Shown in pieces: positions 46,541 to 55,367 of a stretch of 64,000 nt of DNA. A program made the translations under genes and the position numbers. This stretch comes from Gemmatimonadota bacterium (GTDB lineage: Bacteria > Latescibacterota > UBA2968 > UBA8231). Positions within the stretch are counted from its first letter, which is position 1; each line of letters starts with the position of its first letter. Under the pieces are notes generated by a model. It did no database searches. It saw only the letters and a list, made by a program, of their open reading frames with translations, and was not told the DNA's origin. The stretch lies in the NCBI GenBank assembly GCA_009841115.1, contig VXML01000018.1, forward strand, positions 62,001 to 126,000, given 5' to 3'.

Positions 46541-49189
46541 TTATTTTAGCTGCTGCTCGACGATGCCCACCACTTGCTCTAGCGCTTCGTCGAGTTTGCC
46601 CGGATCGCGTCCACCCGCCTGGGCCAAGTGCGGCTTGCCACCGCCCGAGCCACCCGCTAGCTGCGCCACGCCGCGTACAATATCGCCGGCCTTCAGCCCG
46701 CGGCCCTTGATCAAGTCGTCGGTGACAACGGCGATAAAAGAAACCTTGCCACCGATATCCGCCCCTAAGACGCCAACCCCCGACCCCAAGCTCTCGCGCA
46801 GTCCGTCGGCCATGGCCCGCAGACTAGGCACGTCCTCGGCTTGGGTGCGTTGCGCCACGACCTTGACCCCTTGTACTTCTCGCGCCTCGTTCAAATTATC
46901 GCTTGTCTCTAGTGCCGCAACCCGACGCCGCAATTCGTCGAGGGACCGCTCCAACTGGCGGTTGCGTCCCAAGAGCGACTCGATTTTGTCCGCTAGCTCT
47001 TCGGGCGCGGCATTGAGCCGGGAGCCCAATTCCGCCAACACCTGCCGCCGCTGACGCGCAGCTCGCTCGGCTCCCTCACCGGTCAACGCCTCGCTGCGCC
47101 GGACGCCAGCGGCAATGCCGCTTTCAGAAAGCAAATCGAATGCGCCGATCTCGCCAGTCGAGCGCACGTGGGTGCCACCGCACAGTTCGAGACTAAAGTC
47201 GCCAATTCGCACCACGCGGACCTGATCCTCGTATTTTTCGCCAAAGAGCGCCTGCGCCCCCATCGCCTTGGCTTTTTCCAGTTCCTCTTGAAAGGCACTC
47301 ACTTCCAAATCGGCACGAATCTGCTCATTGACCCGCTCCTCAATTTCGCGCAACTGCTCAGGCTCTACAGCGGCGAAATGCGAAAAGTCAAAGCGCAAGC
47401 GGTCCGGCGCAACCAGCGAACCCATCTGCCCTACGTGATCGCCGAGAGTCCGCCGCAACGACTCGTGCAACAGATGGGTCGCCGTGTGGTTGCGCTCGGC
47501 GTCAATGCGGGCTTGGCGATCGACGCGGGCGACGACTGTGTCGAGAGCGACTATTGCCGTCTCCAATGCCTCCGCGTCGCCTTCCGTCAACCGACCTATG
47601 TGGACGATACCACCGTGAACCTTCTGCACATCTTCGACTTCGACGACGAAACCTTCGCCCTTGATGCGTCCCCGATCCCCGACTTGTCCCCCCGCCTCGG
47701 CGTAGAAAGGGGTCCTGTCCAACACGAGACGCACTCGGTCGTCTTCATTCTCGTCCCTAAGCACCACCTGAGCCTCTATTTCCAACTCGTCGTAGCCGAC
47801 GAAGCGCGAAGCCGGCTTTTTAGTTATAGCTCCTACTTTTAGTAAAGGAGCCCCTAACGACATAGTAACTTTGCCAAGAGATTTTGTGTCCTGACGCGAC
47901 CGATCCCGCTGGGCAGCGAGTTCATGGTCGAATCCCTCTGGATCTATTACTGGGATTCCCTGTTCGCGGGCCATTAGTTCCGTTAGGTCCTGCGGGAACC
48001 CGTAGGTGTCGTAGAGATGGAAGACATCAGTTCCCGTAATCTGTCCTTTGGCGGCAAACCGCGCGAAGATGTCCAAGCCACGGTCGAGCGTCTTGCCAAA
48101 ACTCTCCTCTTCCGAGCGAATAACTCCGGCAATGTGATCCTTCCTCGCCGTCACCTCCGGGAAGACGTGGCCCATAGTTTCGCCCAACGTGCCAACTAAT
48201 TGATGAATAACGGGATCGTGCTGATCGAGCTGGCGGGCGTAGCGCGCGGCGCGGCGCAGAATGCGGCGCAGGACGTACCCCCGGCCCTCGTTGGAGGGCA
48301 TCGCACCGTCGGCCATGGTGAAGCTGAGCGAGCGGACGTGGTCGGCGATGACCTGCATGGGGACGCGGTGCTCGCCGCCGTACTCTTTGCCCGTCAACTC
48401 GGCGATGCGGCCGATAAGCGGCTGGAAGACATCGGTCTCGTAGCTGCTCTCGGCCCCCTGTAAGAGGCTACACATCCGCTCAAAGCCCATGCCGGTATCC
48501 ACGTGCTTCTCGGGCAGTGGTTGCAGCGCCCCGTTCTTCTCGCGGTTGTACTGGATAAAGACCAAGTTCCAGATCTCGACCAAATCGCCCGTGTCGTCGA
48601 TGAGCATACGGGGTTCCTGCGCCGCTAGATCGTCGCCCAAGTAGTAATGGATCTCAGAACAGGGACCGCAGGGGCCGGTCTCGCCCATTTCCCAGAAGTT
48701 TTCCTTGGCCGGTAGGCGCACGACGCGTCCCGGCAGCAGGTCGGTGCATTCGTACCAGAACGCCTCGGCCTCCCCGTCAGCTTCCACAGCGTCGTCACCG
48801 ACAAAAACGGTGGCCCAGAGCCGCTCCTTTTCCAAGCCAAAGTGCTCGGTAATTAACTCCCAACCCCACTCAATGGCCTCTTTTTTGAAGTAGTCGCCAA
48901 AGGACCAGTTGCCCAGCATCTCAAAGAAGGTGTGGTGCCACGGGCTGTAGCCGACTTCGTCGAGGTCGTTGTGCTTGCCCGAGACCCGCATGACCTTTTG
49001 CGTATCAACCGCCCGGGTGTAGTCGCGCCGGCCCAAACCCAAGAAGACATCCTTGAACTGATTCATGCCGGCGTTGGTAAAATAGAGGGTGGGGTCGTCT
49101 TGCGGCACGACCGGTGCGCTCGGTACGCGCACGTGGCCCTTGCCTTCGAAAAAACGGAGGAACGCCTCCCTAATCTCCCTCGACTTCAT
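46541..49189 (-). CDS. alaS: alanyl-tRNA synthetase
   Basis: Class II synthetase of 882 residues, full length. N-terminal catalytic part has FTNAGMNQFKDVFLG and RVSGKHNDLDEVG; the editing domain has HTATHLLHESLR and the zinc-binding CGGTHVRSTGEIG; C-terminal dimerisation domain ends with LAGGSGGGKPHLAQAGG. It charges tRNA-Ala, of which one gene (CGC anticodon) is 5 kb away. Its start lies inside the last 20 bases of recX. Confidence 0.97.
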   Translation of the reverse strand: MKSREIREAFLRFFEGKGHVRVPSAPVVPQDDPTLYFTNAGMNQFKDVFLGLGRRDYTRAVDTQKVMRVSGKHNDLDEVGYSPWHHTFFEMLGNWSFGDYFKKEAIEWGWELITEHFGLEKERLWATVFVGDDAVEADGEAEAFWYECTDLLPGRVVRLPAKENFWEMGETGPCGPCSEIHYYLGDDLAAQEPRMLIDDTGDLVEIWNLVFIQYNREKNGALQPLPEKHVDTGMGFERMCSLLQGAESSYETDVFQPLIGRIAELTGKEYGGEHRVPMQVIADHVRSLSFTMADGAMPSNEGRGYVLRRILRRAARYARQLDQHDPVIHQLVGTLGETMGHVFPEVTARKDHIAGVIRSEEESFGKTLDRGLDIFARFAAKGQITGTDVFHLYDTYGFPQDLTELMAREQGIPVIDPEGFDHELAAQRDRSRQDTKSLGKVTMSLGAPLLKVGAITKKPASRFVGYDELEIEAQVVLRDENEDDRVRLVLDRTPFYAEAGGQVGDRGRIKGEGFVVEVEDVQKVHGGIVHIGRLTEGDAEALETAIVALDTVVARVDRQARIDAERNHTATHLLHESLRRTLGDHVGQMGSLVAPDRLRFDFSHFAAVEPEQLREIEERVNEQIRADLEVSAFQEELEKAKAMGAQALFGEKYEDQVRVVRIGDFSLELCGGTHVRSTGEIGAFDLLSESGIAAGVRRSEALTGEGAERAARQRRQVLAELGSRLNAAPEELADKIESLLGRNRQLERSLDELRRRVAALETSDNLNEAREVQGVKVVAQRTQAEDVPSLRAMADGLRESLGSGVGVLGADIGGKVSFIAVVTDDLIKGRGLKAGDIVRGVAQLAGGSGGGKPHLAQAGGRDPGKLDEALEQVVGIVEQQLK

Positions 49190-49658
49190 TAGCTAACTCC
49201 TGCCATACCTGTTCGACCGCTGCTCTGGCCATTTCCGCATCACAACCGCGCCGGGCCAAAAAACCCAACATCCGACGCTTGGCCTTGTCGGGTTCCAAGC
49301 CTCGGTAGCGCCAAGCCTGCTTGCTCAGCAACGCGACCGTCCGTTCGCGCGAATCGAGCGCTGTCGCGTACTCGGCGAGGACCTCTTCAACGACGCCAGC
49401 GGCCACGCCTTTATGCCTGAGATCCTGGGCTAGTCTGCGCGCACCATAAGCCCGCGGCAACCGCGCCTCGACCCAGCGCCGAGCAAACTCGCGGTCGTCG
49501 AGAAGCTGCTGGCGCTGCAAGTCGGCGACAACCTCGGCGACAACCTCGGCGGCAAAGTCCTTCTCCTTCAGCTTGTCGCGCATCTCCGCTACGGACCGCG
49601 CCCGATAGCTGAGATAGCGATAGGCGGCGTCCTTGGCCTTTTGCAGTTGGTCGTCCAC
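49170..49658 (-). CDS. recX: RecX regulatory protein
   Basis: A 162-residue RecX, an inhibitor that caps or blocks RecA filaments. Three-helix repeats characteristic of the family are present: AYRYLSYRARSVAEMRDKL, LDDREFARRWVEARLPRAYG and GLEPDKAKRRMLGFLARRG. It starts with GTG at 49658, immediately after the recA stop codon, and overlaps alaS by 20 bases, a classic recA-recX-alaS order. Confidence 0.93.
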   Translation of the reverse strand: MDDQLQKAKDAAYRYLSYRARSVAEMRDKLKEKDFAAEVVAEVVADLQRQQLLDDREFARRWVEARLPRAYGARRLAQDLRHKGVAAGVVEEVLAEYATALDSRERTVALLSKQAWRYRGLEPDKAKRRMLGFLARRGCDAEMARAAVEQVWQELANEVEGD

Positions 49659-50723
49659 TTATTCGTCGGCCTCGCGGGCCTCGTTTTGTCCTGCCGCAAC
49701 TTCAAGGCCCAGCTCGACGCGCAGCTTGTGCTCGATCTCTGCGGCGACTGGTGCGTTGTCGCGCAGAAAGGCGCGGGCATTGTCTCGGCCCTGCCCCAAT
49801 CGCTCGCCATTGTAGGAAAACCACGCTCCACTCTTGTCAATAAGCCCCTTGGCGACGCCGATATCAATCAGATCGCCCTCCCAAGAAATGCCGATCTGGT
49901 CGCCGTGAAAGATCAGGTCGAATTCGGCTTCGCGAAAGGGGGGGGCCACTTTGTTTTTGACCACCTTGACCCGAGTGCGATTGCCGATATCGAGGTCGCC
50001 GTCTTTGACGCGGGCGATGCGGCGGATGTCGATGCGCACCGAAGAGTAGAAAGGCAAGGCTCGCCCACCAGTAGTGGTCTCTGGGTTGCCGAACATCACG
50101 CCGATCTTCATGCGCAACTGGTTGAGAAAGATCAGACAGGTGTGCGAGCGATTGATGGAGCCGGCCAACTTGCGGAGGGCCTGGGACATCAGCCGCGCGT
50201 GCAACCCCATGTGCGAATCGCCCATGTCGCCTTCCAACTCGGCCTGCGGCACCAGCGCAGCCACCGAATCGACCACGATGACATCGAAGGCACCGCTGCG
50301 CACCAAGGTATCGACGATTTCGAGGGCCTGTTCGCCCGAATCCGGCTGCGATATGATTAGGTTTTCCACATCGACGCCAATGCGCCGCGCGAAGCTGACG
50401 TCGAGGGCGTGTTCGGCGTCGATAAAGGCCGCAGTGCCGCCGCGCTTTTGCGACTCGCGGATGGCGTGCAGCGAGAGCATGGTTTTACCCGCTCCCTCTG
50501 GACCGGATATTTCGACGATCCGCCCCTTGGGCAAGCCGCCGATGCCCAGCGCCGCATCTACAGCCAGCGACCCAGTAGAAATCGCCTCCACCTCTTGCAC
50601 TCCGCCCTCGGCACCGAGACGCATAATCGACCCCTTGCCGTATTGCTTTTCAATCTGCGACATTGCCAGTTCCAAGGCTCTGGCCTTGTTGCCGTCGGCG
50701 CTGTGTCCGTTCGCTTTCGCCAT
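49659..50723 (-). CDS. recA: RecA recombinase
   Basis: A 354-residue recombinase for strand exchange and SOS cleavage. Conserved parts: [48 protein letters not shown] and [20 protein letters not shown]. Walker A reads [10 protein letters not shown] (residues 74-83) where nearly all bacteria have GPESSGKTTL; the essential G-K-T is intact. The acidic C-terminal tail is short. GGGGAG precedes the ATG. No LexA-box-like palindrome was seen in the 33 bases before it. Confidence 0.96.
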   Translation of the reverse strand: MAKANGHSADGNKARALELAMSQIEKQYGKGSIMRLGAEGGVQEVEAISTGSLAVDAALGIGGLPKGRIVEISGPEGAGKTMLSLHAIRESQKRGGTAAFIDAEHALDVSFARRIGVDVENLIISQPDSGEQALEIVDTLVRSGAFDVIVVDSVAALVPQAELEGDMGDSHMGLHARLMSQALRKLAGSINRSHTCLIFLNQLRMKIGVMFGNPETTTGGRALPFYSSVRIDIRRIARVKDGDLDIGNRTRVKVVKNKVAPPFREAEFDLIFHGDQIGISWEGDLIDIGVAKGLIDKSGAWFSYNGERLGQGRDNARAFLRDNAPVAAEIEHKLRVELGLEVAAGQNEAREADE

Positions 50724-50756
50724 GAAAATCTCCCCAATTAAAGTGTGGTATCAGTT

Positions 50757-51206
50757 CTAGCCCATCCACTCGATCAAATAGGACGACGAGCGAATGACCA
50801 CGTTGCTGTACAGGCCAGCGACCACGTCGTCGGCCACAATGCCCCACCCCCCAGGCAGGACTTCTAGCTGCCGCGCTGGGGGCGGCTTGACAATATCGAA
50901 GGCGCGGAAGACGAAGAAACCCGCGATAACCGTCCCAGTGCTTGGAGGCAAAAACGCCACTGCAAAGAGAAAGCCCACCCCCTCGTCAATGACGACCTGC
51001 CTCGGGTCCTTACCCCATTCCGGGGCCGCCCGACCCGCGCTGTACACCCCAATGACCGAAGCAGCTAAAAGCACTCCGATCCATTCCAGCACTCCCAAAG
51101 CGGGAACAAACAGCCAGTACAACAAAGCGACGAACGCGGTGCCAGCCGTACCGGGTGCCCACGGGGCATAGCCGACAAAAAAGAGCGTGGCGATCAGTCG
51201 GTTCAG
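50757..51206 (-). CDS. pgpA: phosphatidylglycerophosphatase A, probable CTG start
   Basis: Membrane phosphatase that makes phosphatidylglycerol from its phosphate. The conserved N-terminal motif (VGYAPWAPGTAGT) requires translation from upstream of the next TTG at 51125; the only NTG codons between the in-frame stop and that motif are CTG at 51206 and 51197. With CTG 51206 the product is 149 residues, normal for PgpA, behind GAGGA. Other signatures: VVIDEGVGFL and FRAFDIVKPPPARQLE, GWGIVADDVVAG. It follows pgsA, the preceding pathway step. Confidence 0.85.
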   Translation of the reverse strand: MNRLIATLFFVGYAPWAPGTAGTAFVALLYWLFVPALGVLEWIGVLLAASVIGVYSAGRAAPEWGKDPRQVVIDEGVGFLFAVAFLPPSTGTVIAGFFVFRAFDIVKPPPARQLEVLPGGWGIVADDVVAGLYSNVVIRSSSYLIEWMG

Positions 51207-51232
51207 AAGAAACGCGTTCCTCTACGCCGCGC

Positions 51233-51835
51233 TCAGGGTTCCTTGTAGGAAGAGGTCGCGCGGAACAGGTAGTGAAAACCCGACAGCAGCGTCAGCAACA
51301 GCACTCCCGCTAACAGCGCATTGGCCAAAAGCTGGATTAGCTGGTCGTCGAGAAAAAAAAGATGACCTGCGGCAAAGCGCCCCATCGCCTCCTCAAGGCC
51401 AATGACAAAAAGTATGAAGATAACCGTAAAAAGCTGGACCGCGGTCTTCCACTTAGCCAAGCGCGAAGTGACCATGGGGCGGCCCCGGTATATCCCGTAG
51501 AGGCGCATGCCCGTGATCAGGATGTCGCGCCCGACGATGGGCAAGACCAGCCAAAAATTGACCATTCTGTTCAACGCTAGGGCAATGAGTGCCGACGTTA
51601 CCAAAATCTTGTCGGCCAACGGATCCAAGAAGCGGCCCAGCGGCGTTACCTGATTGCCAGCGCGCGCTAGTTTGCCATCGTAGAAATCGGTCAGCGAGGC
51701 TGCGCTGAAGACGACGAAGGCAAGGCTTTTCAAATACCAAGTATCGGTGAACAGCAGCAACAAAAACAGCGGTGTCAAACCGATCCTGAGCGCGGTCAGT
51801 CCATTGGGCAAGTTAAAAATATCGCGCCGATTCAT
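51233..51835 (-). CDS. pgsA: CDP-diacylglycerol-glycerol-3-phosphate 3-phosphatidyltransferase
   Basis: Inner-membrane enzyme of 200 residues (ATG 51835, GAGG 5 bases upstream; an earlier ATG lies in recR). The CDP-alcohol transferase motif DGKLARAGNQVTPLGRFLDP is complete (D-G-x2-A-R-x8-G-x3-D-x3-D). It makes phosphatidylglycerophosphate, the substrate of PgpA encoded 27 bases downstream. Several membrane helices. pgsA and pgpA being adjacent gives the two final steps of phosphatidylglycerol synthesis. Confidence 0.94.
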   Translation of the reverse strand: MNRRDIFNLPNGLTALRIGLTPLFLLLLFTDTWYLKSLAFVVFSAASLTDFYDGKLARAGNQVTPLGRFLDPLADKILVTSALIALALNRMVNFWLVLPIVGRDILITGMRLYGIYRGRPMVTSRLAKWKTAVQLFTVIFILFVIGLEEAMGRFAAGHLFFLDDQLIQLLANALLAGVLLLTLLSGFHYLFRATSSYKEP

Positions 51836-51842
51836 GACTACC

Positions 51843-52439
51843 TCACAGCGAAGATCGGCCGGCAAAGGCCAGCGAGAGCGTGACGCTGTCGGCCAAGTCC
51901 AAATCCGCGCCCACTGGCAAACCGCGCGCCAGCCTCGATACCTTGGTCAGCGTCATGAGTTGCTGCGCGATGAAGTGAGCGGTGGCATCGCCTTCGGCGT
52001 TGGCATTGAGCGCGAGCATTACCTCCTGGACGCCCTGCTGGCGCACGCGCTCGACCAAAGAGTCGATGTGCAAATCTTCGGGCAGCACTCCGTCCTGGGG
52101 AGAGAGCACTCCGCCGAGCACGTGATACGCTCCAGAGTAAAACTGACTCATCTCAAAAGCCAACACGTCGCTGGCTTCGGCCACCACGCAGAGGAACTGC
52201 TGGTCGCGCCGAGTATCTCGGCAGACTTCGCATAGGGGCTCGCCCTTTTGGGTGAAGTTGTAGCAGGTGGCGCAGTGTTCGATCTGGTCTTTGGCAGCAA
52301 CGAGCGCCTTGGCGAGCAACTCGGCTTCCTCTCGCGGCCTCTTGACCACATAGAGCGCCAAGCGCTGCGCCGTCTTGCGACCAATACCGGGCAGCTTGGC
52401 AAATGCGACGATCAAATCTTCGAGGGCCAGCGGTTCCAT
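51843..52439 (-). CDS. recR: RecR recombination mediator
   Basis: A 198-residue RecR with the helix-hairpin-helix AFAKLPGIGRKTAQRLAL, the C4 zinc finger (CATCYNFTQKGEPLCEVC) and a Toprim domain with LCVVAEASDVLAFE. It acts with RecF/RecO to load RecA. It lies 8 bases after dnaX; the ybaB gene that usually separates them is absent here. Confidence 0.95.
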   Translation of the reverse strand: MEPLALEDLIVAFAKLPGIGRKTAQRLALYVVKRPREEAELLAKALVAAKDQIEHCATCYNFTQKGEPLCEVCRDTRRDQQFLCVVAEASDVLAFEMSQFYSGAYHVLGGVLSPQDGVLPEDLHIDSLVERVRQQGVQEVMLALNANAEGDATAHFIAQQLMTLTKVSRLARGLPVGADLDLADSVTLSLAFAGRSSL

Positions 52440-52447
52440 GCGATTTC

Positions 52448-54154
52448 TCAGACTAACTCGCCGTCAAAAGCGTCGAGCACCGAACGGAGGGTTGGATCGG
52501 ATTCCGGCTGGCTTGCCTCCTGTGGGGCCGGTTGTTCTCCTTTCTTTGCGACCACATCCAAGCGCAGTCGCCACCCGTATTTCGCCTCGGCCATCTCTTC
52601 TATAATTTTTCGGTCTTTGAGCACTTGGGTCATGGCAAAGCGCTGGTCGGCATCAAAGCTCAGCTTGAGTACATGGCCTTCTATACTCTCTAAGGTCGCC
52701 ACCTTGAGAAAAGAGGCCAGCGACCGCTTGGTGGTGCCCACGACATTAACTAGCTCGTCCCAATTAGTGTGCACCTGATCAAAGCTCGGTGCGGCAGCAC
52801 TAGCAGCATTGCTTGACTCAGCCGGAGCAGCGACTTGTTGCTGGGCCGGGGCGCAGGGCGCGGTCACATCCTGTTCATTGGGGCTGGTGGGGACTGGTGG
52901 GGACGTGGGCTGTTCGCTACGACCTCTTGGCAGGGCTTGCTCAGTGGGATTGCTTGACGCTGGGGGCGCGGCCTGTTCACTGCGGTCCCTTGGAGGTAGA
53001 GGTGCGGCCGGACGCGGCGCAGCACTTTCGAGCAATTGCAAGCGGCGCAGCAGTTCGCCCACATCGACAGACCGGCCCATCAGCGCCAGATGCACCAAGG
53101 CGATTTCTAAGCGGAAGCGCGGCTGTAGCGAACGCTTTAGATCCGCTTCTAAATCCAACAGCGACTGCATCATGCGCAGCAAATCCTCGACCTCCATAGC
53201 GGCGGCAAGCTCGCCACAGCGCTGGCGGGCATCTTCGGCCATATCCAGCTCGTCGGCCCCGCCCTGTATCTTGGCAAAGAGCAGGTGGCGCAAAAGTTCG
53301 ACTAGGCCATAGACGAACTCCTCAATATCGGCTCCTTCGTCAACGGCTTGGGCGACGACATCCAAAACCCGTGCGGGGGCCGTTTCGCGCATGGCGTCGA
53401 GCAATTCAAAGTAGAGGCCGCGATCGACGAGACCCAACACCTGTACCACGGCTTGCTGCGACACCTCCGCGCCCAATGAGACCACTTGATCGAGTAGGCT
53501 TTCAGCGTCGCGCAAGGCACCATCCGCGCGGCTAGCCAACAGATGGAGCGCCCCCTCTTCGACCTCGATGCCCTCGGCTTGGGCAATGGTGCCCAGATGA
53601 GCGGCGATCTGCCCGGTGGAGATGCGGCGAAAATTGAAGCGCTGACAACGCGAGAGAATAGTGTCGGGAACCGACTGCACCTCCGTGGTAGCGAAAATGA
53701 AAACCACGTGCTCCGGCGGCTCCTCCAGCGTCTTCAACAGCGCATTGAACGCCGCGGTCGAAAGCATGTGAACTTCGTCGATGATGTAGATCTTATAGAC
53801 GCCTGCGGTCGCGGCGTAGCGCACGACCTCGCGCAACTCGCGGACGTCATCGACGCTATTATTGGAGGCCCCGTCGATCTCCAGCACGTTCATGCTGGTA
53901 GAGGTGGCAATGCTCTTGCAGGAATCGCACGCCTCACAGGGATTGCCGTCGCGGGGATCGGCGCAGTTGAGGACCTTGGCGAGAATCCGCGCAGTCGTGG
54001 TCTTGCCCACGCCGCGCGGGCCGCAAAACAGGTAGCACTGCGCGATGCGCCCGGAATGGACGGCGCTCTTTAAGGTGGCGGTGATATGCTCCTGCCCGAC
54101 AACTTCGTCGAATTGGCGCGGACGCCATTTGCGCGCTGTTACCTGATAGGCCAT
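52448..54154 (-). CDS. dnaX: DNA polymerase III subunit gamma/tau
   Basis: Clamp-loader subunit of 568 residues (ATG 54154). N-terminal ATPase: ARKWRPRQFDEVVGQEH, Walker A FCGPRGVGKTTTARIL, the zinc-binding CADPRDGNPCEACDSC, and IYIIDEVHMLSTAAFNALLK. Domain III follows. A proline/serine-rich linker at about residues 380-470 separates a C-terminal domain (DELVNVVGTTKRS to RFAMTQ). No A-rich slippery heptamer for a gamma/tau frameshift was recognised. The start lies 42 bases after the SRP RNA end. Confidence 0.95.
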   Translation of the reverse strand: MAYQVTARKWRPRQFDEVVGQEHITATLKSAVHSGRIAQCYLFCGPRGVGKTTTARILAKVLNCADPRDGNPCEACDSCKSIATSTSMNVLEIDGASNNSVDDVRELREVVRYAATAGVYKIYIIDEVHMLSTAAFNALLKTLEEPPEHVVFIFATTEVQSVPDTILSRCQRFNFRRISTGQIAAHLGTIAQAEGIEVEEGALHLLASRADGALRDAESLLDQVVSLGAEVSQQAVVQVLGLVDRGLYFELLDAMRETAPARVLDVVAQAVDEGADIEEFVYGLVELLRHLLFAKIQGGADELDMAEDARQRCGELAAAMEVEDLLRMMQSLLDLEADLKRSLQPRFRLEIALVHLALMGRSVDVGELLRRLQLLESAAPRPAAPLPPRDRSEQAAPPASSNPTEQALPRGRSEQPTSPPVPTSPNEQDVTAPCAPAQQQVAAPAESSNAASAAAPSFDQVHTNWDELVNVVGTTKRSLASFLKVATLESIEGHVLKLSFDADQRFAMTQVLKDRKIIEEMAEAKYGWRLRLDVVAKKGEQPAPQEASQPESDPTLRSVLDAFDGELV

Positions 54155-54195
54155 TTGCGTTGCTCGATACAGCCAAGCTGAAAAAAAAATTAAAA

Positions 54196-54466
54196 GGCCG
54201 TGCACCCATCTTCGATCCCGCCCTCAGGTCTGCCCAGAGCCAGTTAGCTCCAACCGGACAACTCTGCGGCACACCAAGAGATATTCCTACCGCTGCTACC
54301 TTCCGGTCCTGACGGGGTTCAGAAGTTCTTGATTGCGCAGAATCCGGTCTTCAGCGCCACTTTGCTCCGGTCGAACAAGAGGTGCGAAGACCTCTGGATG
54401 GGAATTCAATCCCGCTATAGCGGATTGCGGGTACAGGGCACCGCTATCTCCCCATCTAGCACGACC
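54196..54466 (-). ncRNA. ffs: signal recognition particle RNA, long form with Alu domain
   Basis: About 271 bases. The 4.5S-like core is unmistakable: GTCAGGACCGGAAGGTAGCAGC with flanking pairing (ACCGGA/TCCGGT and CTGCG/CGCAG). Upstream is an Alu-like domain, TAGCGGTGCCCTGTACCCGC then AATCCGCTATAGCGGGATTG, and the 5' GGTCGTGC pairs with the 3' GCACGGCC. This layout is the Bacillus-type scRNA, not the short 4.5S of most Gram-negatives. A TTTTAATTTTTTTTT tract follows. It targets proteins to the membrane with Ffh. Ends are set by the pairing and may be off by a few bases. Confidence 0.9.
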
Positions 54467-54504
54467 TACAACACTGCATTTCACCAACGGGTATCCGGAA
54501 AATA

Positions 54505-54580
54505 TGGTGGAGCAGATGGGGATCGAACCCACGACCTCCAGATTGCGAACCTGGCGCTCTCCCAGCTGAGCTACTGCCCC
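54505..54580 (-). tRNA. tRNA-Ala (CGC)
   Basis: Complete cloverleaf of 76 bases including an encoded CCA. The acceptor stem GGGGCAG/CTGCTCC contains the G3-U70 pair that identifies alanine tRNA. Anticodon loop TTCGCAA gives anticodon CGC. D loop AGCTCAGCTGGGAGAGC and T loop GTTCGATCC are normal. Confidence 0.97.
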
Positions 54581-54595
54581 ATCCGGATCAATTTA

Positions 54596-54686
54596 TGGCG
54601 GAGAGAGTGGGATTCGAACCCACGGTAGGGGGTTACCCTACACACGATTTCCAGTCGTGCACCTTCGACCACTCGGCCATCTCTCC
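54596..54686 (-). tRNA. tRNA-Ser (GGA)
   Basis: Type II tRNA of 91 bases with encoded CCA. Acceptor stem GGAGAGA/TCTCTCC, anticodon loop CTGGAAA (anticodon GGA) and a long variable arm (GTGTAGGGTAACCCCCTAC region). Located 15 bases upstream of tRNA-Ala in transcription direction; probably one transcript. Confidence 0.97.
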
Positions 54687-54707
54687 GCAAAAGCATTGTA
54701 CCTTAAA

Positions 54708-54797
<90 letters not shown>

Positions 54798-54802
54798 TCA
54801 AT

Positions 54803-55288
54803 CTATTTAGCCGCTCGCAGGGCCATAAAAAACTCTTTGAGCAACTCGGCACATTCTCGCTCTAGCACTCCGCCGCGGACCTGACAGCGATGATTGAGCC
54901 GAGGATCCGCCGCAATGTTACACAACGAGCCGCAAGCACCGGATTTAGGATCGGCGGCCCCGAAGACCAACCGTGGCACTCGGGCTAAAACCGCGGCCCC
55001 GGCACACATGGCGCAAGGTTCCAAAGTGACGTAGAGCGTCGTTGCCAACAAGCGCCGCGTCCCCAGTGCCGCGGCGGCTTGGCGCAAGGCCAACATTTCC
55101 GCATGGGCCGTGGGGTCCTGCGTCGCTTCAATGGCGTTGCCGGCCCGGCCCAAAACCCGTCCGGCTCCGACGACGACAGCACCGACGGGGACCTCGCCGC
55201 GACGGCCGGCACGCTCGGCCTCAAGCAGGGCCTCGCGCATCCAATGGCTGTCTTCGGCGAATGAGCTAACTTCTTCCGTAGAATCCAT
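54803..55288 (-). CDS. tadA: tRNA adenosine(34) deaminase
   Basis: A 161-residue cytidine-deaminase-fold enzyme. The zinc and proton-shuttle residues are in TAHAEMLALRQA (H, E) and PCAMCAGAAV (two Cys). It converts A34 to inosine in tRNA-Arg(ACG). Length and motif match TadA. Just downstream are serine and alanine tRNA genes. A hairpin abuts the start codon (55291-55312) and no ribosome site is apparent. Confidence 0.95.
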   Translation of the reverse strand: MDSTEEVSSFAEDSHWMREALLEAERAGRRGEVPVGAVVVGAGRVLGRAGNAIEATQDPTAHAEMLALRQAAAALGTRRLLATTLYVTLEPCAMCAGAAVLARVPRLVFGAADPKSGACGSLCNIAADPRLNHRCQVRGGVLERECAELLKEFFMALRAAK

Positions 55289-55290
55289 TT

Positions 55291-55353
55291 GAGGCCGTTT
55301 TTAAGGGGCCTCCCAAGAGGTGTAAATATAACGGCTGCCCAAAACAAGAGCAA
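55291..55353 (-). promoter_or_regulatory. candidate tadA promoter and leader hairpin
   Basis: On the minus strand TTGCTC (55348-55353) and TATATT (55325-55330) are 17 bases apart, giving a start near 55318. The roughly 30-base leader contains GAGGCC-CCTTAAAAAC-GGCCTC (55291-55312), a perfect 6-bp stem ending two bases before the ATG. It could hide the ribosome site or serve as a weak terminator of the preceding gene. Confidence 0.45.
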
Positions 55354-55367
55354 GGCTTAGTGAGGCT

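Noticed and set aside
50724..50756. LexA-type SOS box before recA
   Set aside because: No paired GAAC/GTTC or CTGT/ACAG half-sites at suitable spacing were seen in the short gap.
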